From the NCBI GenBank assembly GCA_011773355.1, contig WVXT01000002.1, positions 1,361-55,120 on the forward strand: DNA of 53,760 nt. The letters run 5' to 3'. This document shows positions 45,545 through 53,760 of this stretch, piece by piece. Position 1 is the first letter of the stretch. Every line of letters starts with the position of its first letter. The stretch is from a bacterium (GTDB lineage Bacteria > UBA6262 > WVXT01). The notes under the pieces were generated by a model that did not search any database, was not told where the DNA came from, and saw only the letters and a program-made list of their open reading frames with translations. The position numbers were made by a program, and so were the translations under genes.

Positions 45545-45560
45545 AGTATAGGGGGTAGAG

Positions 45561-46037
45561 ATGGAAGGATTGGTAGTAGCCATTATTGGCGGAGCAATGG
45601 CAGTATTTATGGCTGGTATCGGTTCCAGTATAGGCGTAGGGTTGGCTGGTCAGGCGGCAAACGGTGTCCTATCCGAAAGTCCGGAAAAATTCGGCAGGAT
45701 GTTTTTGCTGGTAGCGCTTGCAGGAACTCAAGGGTTTTATGGTTTCGTGGTTGGATTTTTAGTTATTATCAAATTGGGTCTTCTGGTTGGGGAGATTCCT
45801 ATTATCAGCTTATATCAAGGCCTGCAAATTTTTGGCGCTTGCATGCCCATTGCTTTTTCCGGGCTGATTTCGGCTATTCATCAGGGAAAGGTTTGTGCTG
45901 CTGGAATAGGGGTAGCAGCAAAACAGCCAGGAGCAGAAATGAGAGCACTGATTTATGGAGCTTTGGTAGAAACATACGCACTTTTGGGATTGGTGGCTTC
46001 TTTCTTTCTCCTTACAGGTATTCGCCTGGGAAGTTGA
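45561..46037 (+). CDS. ntpK: V-type ATPase subunit K (rotor c-subunit, sodium-type)
   Basis: The 158-aa protein has four membrane helices formed by a duplicated hairpin. Ion-site residues match Enterococcus hirae NtpK in kind and spacing: L53, T56, Q57 (LAGTQGFYG), Q108 (IHQGK) and E137 (LVETYALLG), corresponding to L61, T64, Q65, Q110, E139. These are the known Na+ ligands there, so a sodium-translocating rotor is inferred. ATG 45561 with GGGGG upstream and a strong hairpin before it. Confidence 0.95.
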   Translation: MEGLVVAIIGGAMAVFMAGIGSSIGVGLAGQAANGVLSESPEKFGRMFLLVALAGTQGFYGFVVGFLVIIKLGLLVGEIPIISLYQGLQIFGACMPIAFSGLISAIHQGKVCAAGIGVAAKQPGAEMRALIYGALVETYALLGLVASFFLLTGIRLGS

Positions 46038-46093
46038 CCACTATTATCAGGTGAACAATAGAAAGCTCCCCAATAATTTTTTGAGGGAATATT

Positions 46094-46690
46094 ATGCCTC
46101 TGGAAAAAATTATTGAAAAGATTATCCAGGATAATGATAAAGAGATAAAAAAGATTATTGACGAAGCAGAGTCCCGAGCTTCCCAAATAGTTGAAGAAGG
46201 AAGACGAGAAGCAGAAAAGGTGGCGCGGGAGCTCACCAGGCAAGGGGAAGAGAATGCCCGGAAAGTGAGTGAAAGAATTGTCACCCTGGCCTCCTTGGAG
46301 TCACGCAAGCGCATCCTGGCAGAGAAACAGAGAATTTTAGGAGAGGTTTACCAGGAGGTAGAAAAGAGAATAAGGAATTTGAACGGCAGAGATTATCGAG
46401 AGTTGGTAAAAAGAATTATGCTGGAGAGTTGCCAGACGGGCGAAGAATTGGTAGTCGTTGGCAAAAATGATAAGAAGAGAATCGACGAGAAGTTGATTAA
46501 CAGTGTAAATGCTGAATTGGTGAAAGTTGGTAAAAAGGGAAAACTAAAGTTATCTTCTGAACCAGCGTTTATTGCTGACGGATTTATTTTGAGATCGGGA
46601 AAGATAGAGATAAGCAACTCCTGGGAGAACATATTGAGGTCTTTACGGGAGAAGACAGAAGACGAAGTTATCAAACTCCTGTTTACATAA
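46094..46690 (+). CDS. ntpE: V-type ATPase subunit E (peripheral stalk)
   Basis: The 198-aa protein has a long N-terminal helix (IIDEAESRASQIVEEGRREAEKV) and a C-terminal alpha-beta head, the standard subunit E pattern; the helix pairs with the H/G subunit. ATG 46094 with GAGGG upstream. Confidence 0.92.
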   Translation: MPLEKIIEKIIQDNDKEIKKIIDEAESRASQIVEEGRREAEKVARELTRQGEENARKVSERIVTLASLESRKRILAEKQRILGEVYQEVEKRIRNLNGRDYRELVKRIMLESCQTGEELVVVGKNDKKRIDEKLINSVNAELVKVGKKGKLKLSSEPAFIADGFILRSGKIEISNSWENILRSLREKTEDEVIKLLFT

Positions 46691-46720
46691 TCGATTTTCT
46701 ACTCTACTGGTGAAGTTCAT

Positions 46721-47734
46721 ATGGATAATCGTTATGCTTATGCGGTGGGAAAGATAAGGGCAAGAGAAGTAAGACTGCTCGATCTTCCCAAGCTGTTAAG
46801 TATTCTCGAAGCGGAAAGTGTTGAACAGGCACTTGAGGGTTTGAGGGACACCGATTACCGGGAGGGGCTGGCATTGGTTAAAGGAGAGGAGGATTTCGAC
46901 TCACATCTCTCTCGCCAGATGCAAAGTGTCTATGGCTTGATTTCCGAGTTGACACGCGATTCCGAGTTAACAGACTTATTCATTTTGCGAAACGACTTCC
47001 ATAATATCAAGGTCGCTTTTAAGGAGAAGTATAGGGCTGTCGTGGAGCAGGAATACTACCTGGCTCCCTCCATAGTTAATCGCGAACAGCTTGTGCAAGC
47101 AGTGGGAACTGGTAATTATGGAAGGGTTCCTCCACTTTTAGCAGGAGCTCTCCAGAAGATAGAGGGAATTTACAGCACTGAAAAGAATATGCAAATAATC
47201 GATATGACTCTCGATGAGATATACTTTTCTCACTGTCTTCAGGTGGCGCGCCAGGCGAAGTGCGAATTTCTGGAGAGACTCTTTTTGATCCAAATTGACT
47301 TGACCAATATTAGAACTTTCTTGAGACTGAAGGAGATGGCTAAGAAGAGGAGCTATCTGGAGAGATGCTTGATTTCTGGAGGGGTCTTAGAGAAAGAACA
47401 CTTCTTAAAATCGTTTGAGGGTTCTACGCAGAGCTTTGTCGATAGTCTGAGATTCAAGGATTATTACCAAATATTAAACAGCGGTATTGAACGCTGGAAC
47501 AAAAGTGGAAGCTTCTCCTTTTTGGAAAAGTTATTTGATGATTACCTGTTGAACTTCGTCAAAAAAGCAAAATATATAAGCTTCGGTATTGAACCTTTAA
47601 TTGGCTATCTGGTGGCTAAGGAGATGGAAGTCAAGAATCTGAGGACAGTCATCGTAGGTAAGTTTAATAGATTGTCTCCGGGAATAATCAAGGAAAGACT
47701 GAGAGAGACTTATATCAGCAGTCGCAGCCATTAG
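46721..47734 (+). CDS. ntpC: V-type ATPase subunit C (d-type, central rotor coupler)
   Basis: The 337-aa helical protein (YAYAVGKIRAREVRLLDLPKL, DLTNIRTFLRLKEMAKK, LIGYLVAKEMEVKNLRTVIVGK) matches the V/A-ATPase C (d) family, which joins the shaft to the K ring. ATG 46721. Confidence 0.93.
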   Translation: MDNRYAYAVGKIRAREVRLLDLPKLLSILEAESVEQALEGLRDTDYREGLALVKGEEDFDSHLSRQMQSVYGLISELTRDSELTDLFILRNDFHNIKVAFKEKYRAVVEQEYYLAPSIVNREQLVQAVGTGNYGRVPPLLAGALQKIEGIYSTEKNMQIIDMTLDEIYFSHCLQVARQAKCEFLERLFLIQIDLTNIRTFLRLKEMAKKRSYLERCLISGGVLEKEHFLKSFEGSTQSFVDSLRFKDYYQILNSGIERWNKSGSFSFLEKLFDDYLLNFVKKAKYISFGIEPLIGYLVAKEMEVKNLRTVIVGKFNRLSPGIIKERLRETYISSRSH

Positions 47735-47755
47735 GTTGCGGCAAGAAGGAAAAAA

Positions 47756-48067
47756 ATGAAGCTGGCAATAATTGGGGAGAGAGATTTCATCTGGGGTTTT
47801 AAAGGAGTCGGTTTCTCTACCTTTCCTGTCGGCGATACTTCCCAGGCAGAAAGAGCCTTGGATGAGATTGGCAAAGGAGATTACTCATTGGTCTACATTA
47901 CGGAGACTTTTGCTAAAGCTCTTCTGGAAAAGATTGATGAAGTTTCCCGAATGGCAAAAGTAGATATTACCATTATTCCCGGGATTGAAGAGAAAAAGTT
48001 GGGTTTGGAGAAGTTAAGAAAGATAGCTATTAGGGCTGTGGGAGCAGATATATTTGGAGAATCATAG
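47756..48067 (+). CDS. ntpF: V-type ATPase subunit F
   Basis: The 103-aa protein has a small alpha-beta fold (KLAIIGERDFIWGFKGVGF, YSLVYITETFA, VDITIIPGIEE) and is part of the central shaft with subunit D. ATG 47756 with AAGG upstream. Confidence 0.93.
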   Translation: MKLAIIGERDFIWGFKGVGFSTFPVGDTSQAERALDEIGKGDYSLVYITETFAKALLEKIDEVSRMAKVDITIIPGIEEKKLGLEKLRKIAIRAVGADIFGES

Positions 48068-48104
48068 GCGTGGGTTGACAGTGATGATTTCCTGGAGATA
48101 AGAT

Positions 48105-49853
48105 ATGGTTAAAGGTAAAATTATAAAAGTATCGGGCCCTCTGGTGGTTGCTGAAGGACTGCCGGGAGTAAAAATGTATGAGGTTATGAGGGTGGGCAGT
48201 CCCGGGTTGATTGGTGAGGTGATTGAGTTGAAGGAGAACAGGGTCTCTATCCAGGTATACGAAGAGACTGCCGGGTTGGGTCCGGGAGAGCCTGTTGTAT
48301 CCACAGGTGGGCCGCTTTCAGTGGAGTTAGCTCCCGGGTTAGTCTCCTCCATTTATGATGGAATTCAAAGGCCTCTGGACAAAATAAGAGAGAAGGCCGG
48401 AAATTACATTGCCAGAGGAGTCCATATCCCTGGAATTGATCGAAAAAAGAGATGGAAGTTTAAACCTCTGGTTAAGAAGGGAGATAAGGTTATTTCCGGT
48501 GATATAATCGGAGAAGTTCAGGAGACTACTCTTATAATACACAAAATAATGGTGCCTCCGGAAGTTGAGGGCGAAGTTGTGGAGATTCTTAAGGGAGAAT
48601 TCAACGTAGAGGAGACCATCGCCCGGGTTCGGCCTCCCCGTTCTCGCTCCACAGTCTCTTTGAGTATGCTTCAGACGTGGCCTGTGCGGCGGGAGAGGCC
48701 CTGTAGAGAGAAACTGCCTCCTGCTATTCCTCTTTACACGGGAACAAGGGTAATAGATACCTTCTTTCCCATTACCATGGGTGGCACTGCCTGTATTCCT
48801 GGCCCGTTCGGAAGCGGGAAGACTGTAGTTCTTCACCAGATCGCTAAGTGGGCAGACGCAGACGTCATTATTTACGTTGGTTGTGGGGAGAGGGGTAACG
48901 AGATGTGTGATGTTTTGATGGAAATGCCCAAATTAAAAGACCCTCGCACAGGGGAACCCTTGATGAAGAGGACTGTGCTGATTGCCAATACTTCCAATAT
49001 GCCGGTAGCCGCCCGGGAGGCGTCTGTTTATACCGGGGCTACAATCGGGGAATATTTTCGTGATATGGGATATAAGGTGGCCATTATGGCAGATTCGACT
49101 TCGCGCTGGGCAGAGGCGATGAGAGAGATGTCGGGAAGGCTGGAGGAGATGCCCGGGGAGGAGGGTTATCCTGCCTATCTGGCTGCCCGGGTAGCCGAGT
49201 TTTATGAGCGCTCCGGCAGAGTTGTCTGTCAAGGCCAGCATCAAAGGGAAGGCTCCCTTTCCATAATCGGTGCTGTTTCTCCCCCTGGCGGTGACCTTTC
49301 CGATCCCGTAGTTCAAGCAACTCTGCGCATGGTAAAGGTTTTCTGGAGTCTGGAAGATAGACTTGCCTATCAGCGCCACTTTCCGGCAATCAATTGGCTG
49401 AACAGTTATTCACTCTATCTGGATAATATTGAGGAATACTTATCTAAAGAAGTGGCTAAAGATTATCTCAAGCTGCGCTCGCAGGCGATGCGCATCCTTC
49501 AGCAGGAAGCATCTCTGGAAGAGCTGGTGAGGTTGGTGGGATTGGAAGCGCTCTCCCCAGAAGATAGATTAATTTTAGAGACGGCAAAGTCGATAAGAGA
49601 AGATTTCCTCCATCAGCATGCCTTCGACCCGCAGGATACTTATACAGGAGTAAAGAAGCAGTACCGAATGCTTAGGATCATAATTAAACTTTTCCATCTC
49701 TCCCAGAAGTTATTGCAGGAGGGCGTGGAGTTTTCCGAACTGGCGAAGCTCAAAGTGAAAGAAAGAATATCCCGGATGAAATTCATCGATGAAAAAGAAG
49801 AGGAAAAATTTGACCTGATAGAAGAAGAGATGGAAAAGGAAATTAAAAGATAG
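48105..49853 (+). CDS. ntpA: V-type ATPase catalytic subunit A
   Basis: The 582-aa catalytic subunit has P-loop GPFGSGKT, followed by [19 protein letters not shown] and [53 protein letters not shown] segments. It hydrolyses or makes ATP. The A-type non-homologous insert is present before the P-loop. ATG 48105 with GGAG upstream. A structured repeat lies between it and ntpB. Confidence 0.97.
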   Translation: MVKGKIIKVSGPLVVAEGLPGVKMYEVMRVGSPGLIGEVIELKENRVSIQVYEETAGLGPGEPVVSTGGPLSVELAPGLVSSIYDGIQRPLDKIREKAGNYIARGVHIPGIDRKKRWKFKPLVKKGDKVISGDIIGEVQETTLIIHKIMVPPEVEGEVVEILKGEFNVEETIARVRPPRSRSTVSLSMLQTWPVRRERPCREKLPPAIPLYTGTRVIDTFFPITMGGTACIPGPFGSGKTVVLHQIAKWADADVIIYVGCGERGNEMCDVLMEMPKLKDPRTGEPLMKRTVLIANTSNMPVAAREASVYTGATIGEYFRDMGYKVAIMADSTSRWAEAMREMSGRLEEMPGEEGYPAYLAARVAEFYERSGRVVCQGQHQREGSLSIIGAVSPPGGDLSDPVVQATLRMVKVFWSLEDRLAYQRHFPAINWLNSYSLYLDNIEEYLSKEVAKDYLKLRSQAMRILQQEASLEELVRLVGLEALSPEDRLILETAKSIREDFLHQHAFDPQDTYTGVKKQYRMLRIIIKLFHLSQKLLQEGVEFSELAKLKVKERISRMKFIDEKEEEKFDLIEEEMEKEIKR

Positions 49854-49938
49854 TTTGTTCATCGCTTAGGAAATATGCTCGGGATTTGGTTCGCTACACC
49901 AAATCCTCTTGCATCAAGAGCACGCTTCACAAACTATC
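49849..49938. repeat. Cloverleaf-like inverted-repeat element between ntpA and ntpB
   Basis: The outer arms GATAGTTTGT (49849-49858) and ACAAACTATC (49929-49938) are perfect 10-bp inverted repeats. Inside are GATTTGGT/ACCAAATC (49883-49905) and CTCTTG/CAAGAG (49906-49920). The left arm includes the ntpA stop codon, and the element ends 29 nt before the ntpB ATG. The left half recurs at 31484-31528. Confidence 0.65.
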
Positions 49939-49967
49939 TTTTGATCTTAGGTATAGAAAGGATTTTT

Positions 49968-51368
49968 ATGCAGAGAGAGTATCTTACAGTTTCCAGCATT
50001 GCCGGACCTTTGATTCTCGTGGAAGATACGGCGGGAGTTAAATACGACGAAATAGCGGAGATTACTCTTGCCAGCGGAGAGGTAAGAAGGGGAAGAGTGT
50101 TGGAAGTGGACGGAGGCAAGGTTCTCGTTCAGCTCTTCGAGGGCACCACGGGTCTAAATCTTGCGGAGTCCCGGGTGAGGTTTTTGGAGAGAAGGGTAGA
50201 GCTTGCTGTTTCCATCGATATACTGGGAAGAATTTTCGATGGATTGGGACGTCCCATTGACGGAGGACCGGCTATACTTGCCGAGAGTAGAGAGGATATA
50301 AATGGTAGGCCAATCAACCCCGACGCTCGCAACTACCCCTCAGAATTTATTCAAACCGGTATTTGTGCAATAGATGGAATGAATACGCTGGTAAGGGGCC
50401 AGAAACTGCCAATCTTCTCCGGCTCCGGGCTGCCGCACAATGAGCTTGCGGCGCAGATTGCCCGCCAGGCAAAAGTTATTTCTCCAGAAAAAAATACTGA
50501 TGTCGGAGAGAAATTTGCCGTTGTCTTTGGAGCAATGGGGATTACTTTCGAGGAAGCAAATTTTTTCATCACAGATTTCAGGAAGACAGGAGCAATTGAG
50601 CGAGCAGTACTGTTCATCAATCTCGCCGACGACCCGGCGATAGAGAGACTGGCTACTCCCCGGGTGGCTCTGACTGCTGCCGAATATCTGGCTTTTCGCA
50701 AGGATATGCATGTGGTAGTAATCCTAAGCGATATGACTAACTATTGCGACGCTCTTCGAGAAGTATCGGCTGCCAGAAAAGAGGTCCCGGGGCGGAGAGG
50801 CTATCCTGGTTATATGTATACTGACTTGGCGACAATTTACGAGAGAGCGGGAAGGATAAAGGACAAAAAAGGCTCGATTACTTTAATGCCCATTCTAACC
50901 ATGCCCGAAGACGATAAGACCCATCCCATTCCTGATTTGACGGGCTATATTACCGAGGGTCAGATAATCCTCTCCCGAGAACTCCACAGGAAAGGCATTT
51001 CCCCACCGATAGACGTTCTTCCCTCCCTTTCCCGGTTAAAAGAGAAAGGAATTGGAGAAGGAAAAACAAGGGAAGACCATGGAGATGTAACTTCTCAACT
51101 CTTTGCTGCCTATGCGCGGGGCAAGGAGGCAAAGGAACTGGCAATAATCCTGGGGGAAGCTGCTCTCTCAGAAACGGATAAGATATTTTCTCGATTTGCT
51201 GACGAATACGAGAAAAGGTTTGTTACTCAGGGAGAATATGAAGAGAGGAGTTTGGAGGAGACCCTGGATATTGGCTGGGAGCTTCTAAAAATGTTGCCCA
51301 AGGAGGAGCTTAAAAGGGTGAAGGAAGAAGAAATACAAAAGTATATGGAAGGAGTAGAGAGGAAGTAA
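49968..51368 (+). CDS. ntpB: V-type ATPase regulatory subunit B
   Basis: The 466-aa non-catalytic nucleotide-binding subunit has the fold ([84 protein letters not shown]) without a true P-loop. The open frame extends back to 49875 through the inverted-repeat element, but the ATG at 49968 has AAAGGA upstream and gives the usual [15 protein letters not shown] start. Confidence 0.96.
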   Translation: MQREYLTVSSIAGPLILVEDTAGVKYDEIAEITLASGEVRRGRVLEVDGGKVLVQLFEGTTGLNLAESRVRFLERRVELAVSIDILGRIFDGLGRPIDGGPAILAESREDINGRPINPDARNYPSEFIQTGICAIDGMNTLVRGQKLPIFSGSGLPHNELAAQIARQAKVISPEKNTDVGEKFAVVFGAMGITFEEANFFITDFRKTGAIERAVLFINLADDPAIERLATPRVALTAAEYLAFRKDMHVVVILSDMTNYCDALREVSAARKEVPGRRGYPGYMYTDLATIYERAGRIKDKKGSITLMPILTMPEDDKTHPIPDLTGYITEGQIILSRELHRKGISPPIDVLPSLSRLKEKGIGEGKTREDHGDVTSQLFAAYARGKEAKELAIILGEAALSETDKIFSRFADEYEKRFVTQGEYEERSLEETLDIGWELLKMLPKEELKRVKEEEIQKYMEGVERK

Positions 51369-51370
51369 CA

Positions 51371-51991
51371 ATGAGGCTTATTGTCAATCCCACCAGGATG
51401 GAACTTTTAAAATTGAAGAAGAGGTTAATCCTTGCCCGTCGAGGACATAGATTGCTTAAAGATAAACAGGATGAACTGATGCGTAATTTCTTATCTTTGA
51501 TAGAGGAGATTAAAGAACTTCGCCTCTTGGTTGAGAAAGGACTCTTCGACGCCTATGGCTCTTTCCTTATTGCCCGCTCGACTATGGGAAGAGAGTTTTT
51601 GGAGGAAGCATTGATGGCCAGCCAGCTGGAGACTAATCTCGAAGTCACTTACGTTCCTCTTCTAAATCTCAGGGTTCCCAGTTACGAACTCAGGATGAAG
51701 GGCGACTATTTCTCATACGGACTGTTTACTACTTCTATGGAGCTAGACAGTGCATTAAACAGGTACAGGGAATTGATAGCGAAGATGGTGGAACTTGCGG
51801 AAAAGGGAAAAAGGTTAGAGATGCTCTCTTATGAAATTGAACGGACCAGACGCAGAGTCAATGCCCTGGAGCATATATTGATTCCTAATATACTTGAAAC
51901 TATAAGTTATATTAGTATGAAACTGGAGGAACTGGAGAGAAGTAATCTTACCAGATTGATGAAAATCAAGGATATAGTACGAAGACATTAA
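51371..51991 (+). CDS. ntpD: V-type ATPase subunit D (central shaft)
   Basis: The 206-aa coiled-coil protein (VNPTRMELLKLKKRLILARRGHRLLKDKQDELM at the start, RTRRRVNALEHILIPNI near the end) forms the rotating shaft. ATG 51371, 2 nt after ntpB. Last ATPase gene of the operon; the HD-GYP gene follows after 15 nt. Confidence 0.95.
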   Translation: MRLIVNPTRMELLKLKKRLILARRGHRLLKDKQDELMRNFLSLIEEIKELRLLVEKGLFDAYGSFLIARSTMGREFLEEALMASQLETNLEVTYVPLLNLRVPSYELRMKGDYFSYGLFTTSMELDSALNRYRELIAKMVELAEKGKRLEMLSYEIERTRRRVNALEHILIPNILETISYISMKLEELERSNLTRLMKIKDIVRRH

Positions 51992-52006
51992 ACATAGGCG
52001 GAGAGG

Positions 52007-53236
52007 ATGGATTTTTTTCTAACGCTGGCAACAATTCTGTTTTTGGTTGTTGTGATAATCTATCTAGTGGCAAAGTATAGGAAAGAAAGACAGTTACGAA
52101 CCATGTTGAAGGAGGCAGAAGACGAAATAGAAGAACATGTAGAAGATCTAGAAATACTCCTCTCCTTTTTGTTGGGAATTCATGAATTCGGTGTAGCTAC
52201 CAGTGGCATAGTGGAAATAGACCGCCTGGCGAAATTGATTGTCATTAACGCAACACGACTCTTGAGAACGGAAATAGGCTCTTTAATGTTGGTAGACAAG
52301 GAGACAAATATGCTGGAGATTGTAGCAGCAAGAGGTCTACCTGAGGAATTGGTGAAGAACGTCCATATTCCCATTGGAAAAGGTATTGCCGGGAAAGTGG
52401 CTGAGGAGGGAGAGCCGATTCTTTGTGAAAATATAGAAACCGATAAGCGTTTCTCCAAGCAGAGTAACGACAAATATAGCTCTAAGTCTTTTGTTTCCGT
52501 TCCTCTTAAAGTTCAAAACAGGGTAATTGGTGTCTTGAGTATAAACAACAAAGAGTCGAAACAGAAGTTTAATGAAAAAGATTTAAGATTACTAACCATT
52601 TTGGCCGAACAATCAGCAAGGACTATTGAGAATGCAGAGCTTTATAAACATATGCAAGACACGTATCTGGGAACAATTCAGACTCTGGCGCGAGCTATTG
52701 ATGCCAAAGACCCTTATACTAAAGGCCATTCGGATAGAGTAACAAGGTATGCGGTGAAGATTGCCAAAGAGATGAACCTCTCCCAGAGCGCAATTCGGAA
52801 TATTGAATATTCTGCTCTCATTCACGACATTGGAAAAATTGGCATCCAGGAATCAATCCTGACGAAAAAAGGTGGACTCTCGGGGACAGAATACGAGATT
52901 GTCAAAATGCATCCCTTGATTGGGGAAAGCATCATAACCCCTGTTAAGTTCCTAAACGGAGTTGCTCCGTTAATTCTTTATCATCATGAACGTTTTGACG
53001 GCAAGGGATATCTGGAAGGACTAAGAGGTGAAGCGATTCCCTTAGGTGCGAGAATTATTAGTGTGGCTGATGCTTTCGATGCCATGACCTCCGACCGTCC
53101 CTACCGCAAAGCGTTGACTAAAAAAAGAGCCAGAGACGAATTGGAGAAGGAGAGTGGAAAAAGATTCGATCCCCAGGTGATTGAAGCTTTCTTGAGACTA
53201 CTGGACAGAGGGGAACTGGAAAAGGAAGGCCTATAA
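52007..53236 (+). CDS. Membrane-anchored GAF/HD-GYP cyclic-di-GMP phosphodiesterase
   Basis: A short N-terminal membrane helix (about 5-21) and a coiled coil (25-55) are followed by a GAF domain (about 65-210) and HD-GYP (about 222-400). Metal and catalytic motifs are HDIGKIGIQ (273-281), HPLIGES, HHERFDGKGYLEGLRGE, and VADAFDAMTSDRPYR. The signature GYP reads GYL (334-336), with Pro replaced by Leu; the metal ligands are intact, so hydrolysis of cyclic di-GMP is likely. ATG 52007 with GGAGAGG upstream. It follows the V-ATPase operon and precedes nadE. Confidence 0.9.
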   Translation: MDFFLTLATILFLVVVIIYLVAKYRKERQLRTMLKEAEDEIEEHVEDLEILLSFLLGIHEFGVATSGIVEIDRLAKLIVINATRLLRTEIGSLMLVDKETNMLEIVAARGLPEELVKNVHIPIGKGIAGKVAEEGEPILCENIETDKRFSKQSNDKYSSKSFVSVPLKVQNRVIGVLSINNKESKQKFNEKDLRLLTILAEQSARTIENAELYKHMQDTYLGTIQTLARAIDAKDPYTKGHSDRVTRYAVKIAKEMNLSQSAIRNIEYSALIHDIGKIGIQESILTKKGGLSGTEYEIVKMHPLIGESIITPVKFLNGVAPLILYHHERFDGKGYLEGLRGEAIPLGARIISVADAFDAMTSDRPYRKALTKKRARDELEKESGKRFDPQVIEAFLRLLDRGELEKEGL

Positions 53237-53760
53237 GTGGAGAACCTGGCAATTAACTGTAACCGGGTAACGAGAATTTTAGTAGAATTTATTAGAAAGG
53301 GAATAAAGAATAGTGGATTTCAGCGAGCAGTCTTAGGTCTTTCTGGTGGAATCGATTCCACAGTCGTTGCTTACCTGGCGGTGGAGGCACTGGGGGACCC
53401 TCATAATGTGTATGCTTTGATTCTGCCTTATAAATCTTATCAGTCGGAGAGCGTAAAGGATGCCCGGCTAATTGCTAAAAAGCTCAGGATAAATTCACAG
53501 ATAATCAGGATTGAACCTATGATTGAAGAATATTTCAGGAACTTTTCTCGCAGAATAATTCCCTCCCCTGCTGTCCTGGGAGGCGAGGGCGCACAGGTTA
53601 AAGAATTGGAATATTTGAGGAAAGGAAACAAGATGGCGCGGGAGAGGATGTCCATCCTTTATGATTGGGCATTATCGTTGAGGGCTTTGGTACTGGGGAC
53701 GAGTAATAAGACGGAGCTAAACATGGGCTATTTTACCAAATACGGCGATGGAGGAGTCGA
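53237..53760 (+). CDS. nadE: NAD+ synthetase, 3' end outside window
   Basis: The first 174 residues are visible. PP-loop LGLSGGIDSTVVAYLAVEALG is the ATP-pyrophosphatase signature, and RERMSILYDWALSLRALVLGTSNKTELNMGYFTKYGDGG is typical of NadE. It amidates nicotinate adenine dinucleotide to NAD+. No glutaminase domain is seen at the N-terminus, so it is the NH3-dependent type or begins here. Starts with GTG at 53237, directly after the HD-GYP stop, with AAGG about 8 nt upstream. Confidence 0.92.
   Translation, partial: MENLAINCNRVTRILVEFIRKGIKNSGFQRAVLGLSGGIDSTVVAYLAVEALGDPHNVYALILPYKSYQSESVKDARLIAKKLRINSQIIRIEPMIEEYFRNFSRRIIPSPAVLGGEGAQVKELEYLRKGNKMARERMSILYDWALSLRALVLGTSNKTELNMGYFTKYGDGGV

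Overview
The window is one contiguous piece of a bacterial chromosome centred on the replication origin. It looks like an uncultivated Gram-negative (diderm) anaerobe of a candidate-phylum type. Signs of a diderm are two lipoproteins, a CsgG-family protein, a PorV/UPF0164-type outer-membrane protein, a secreted protein with a type-IX-like C-terminal tail, and a YidC with a large periplasmic domain. The V-type ATPase, GTP-dependent PEP carboxykinase, RtcB/archease pair and homocitrate-synthase-like enzyme fit such lineages. I cannot name the phylum from sequence alone.

Layout. The origin lies at about 23.9-25.8 kb, around dnaA. Almost every gene to its left is on the minus strand and almost every gene to its right is on the plus strand, so transcription follows the replication forks. 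The only exceptions are two minus-strand genes at 41.1-42.9 kb. No insertion sequence, prophage or CRISPR array was seen.

Left arm, outside in. (1) 1-3.7 kb: an operon behind a type I cyclic-di-GMP riboswitch with its own terminator. It encodes a secreted DNRLRE protein, a PorV-like barrel, a degenerate double receiver and a TPR protein. (2) 3.7-9.9 kb: a zinc-ribbon microprotein and three tandem paralogous pairs of soluble PAS histidine kinase and NarL-type regulator. (3) 10.1-18.9 kb: remB-like, gyrB, gyrA, archease, rtcB, serS, a small unknown gene and a tRNA-Ser(UGA) that starts 2 nt after that gene. (4) 19.0-22.6 kb: a signalling cluster (PhoR-like kinase, REC-GGDEF, PhoB-like regulator, single receiver with an upstream array of Pho-box-like repeats) and a DciA-like gene. 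(5) dnaN, oriC, dnaA.

Right arm. rpmH-rnpA-yidD-yidC-khpB-mnmE comes first, followed by an NTF2-like protein, a flavodoxin and a purine-type permease. Two perfect parS sites sit in a tandem duplication in front of a patatin gene. Then come rsmG-parA-parB, three envelope genes, GTP-PEPCK, a homocitrate-synthase-like gene and ndk. A nine-gene V-type ATPase operon (H-I-K-E-C-F-A-B-D) follows, whose K subunit carries a sodium-binding signature, and then a GAF/HD-GYP protein and the start of nadE.

Two themes stand out. One is cyclic-di-GMP signalling: riboswitch, REC-GGDEF protein and HD-GYP protein in one window. The other is dense two-component signalling: 4 kinases and 7 receiver-containing proteins in about 22 kb. 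Several start codons were moved from the longest open frame to the codon with the better Shine-Dalgarno sequence; each case is explained in its entry.
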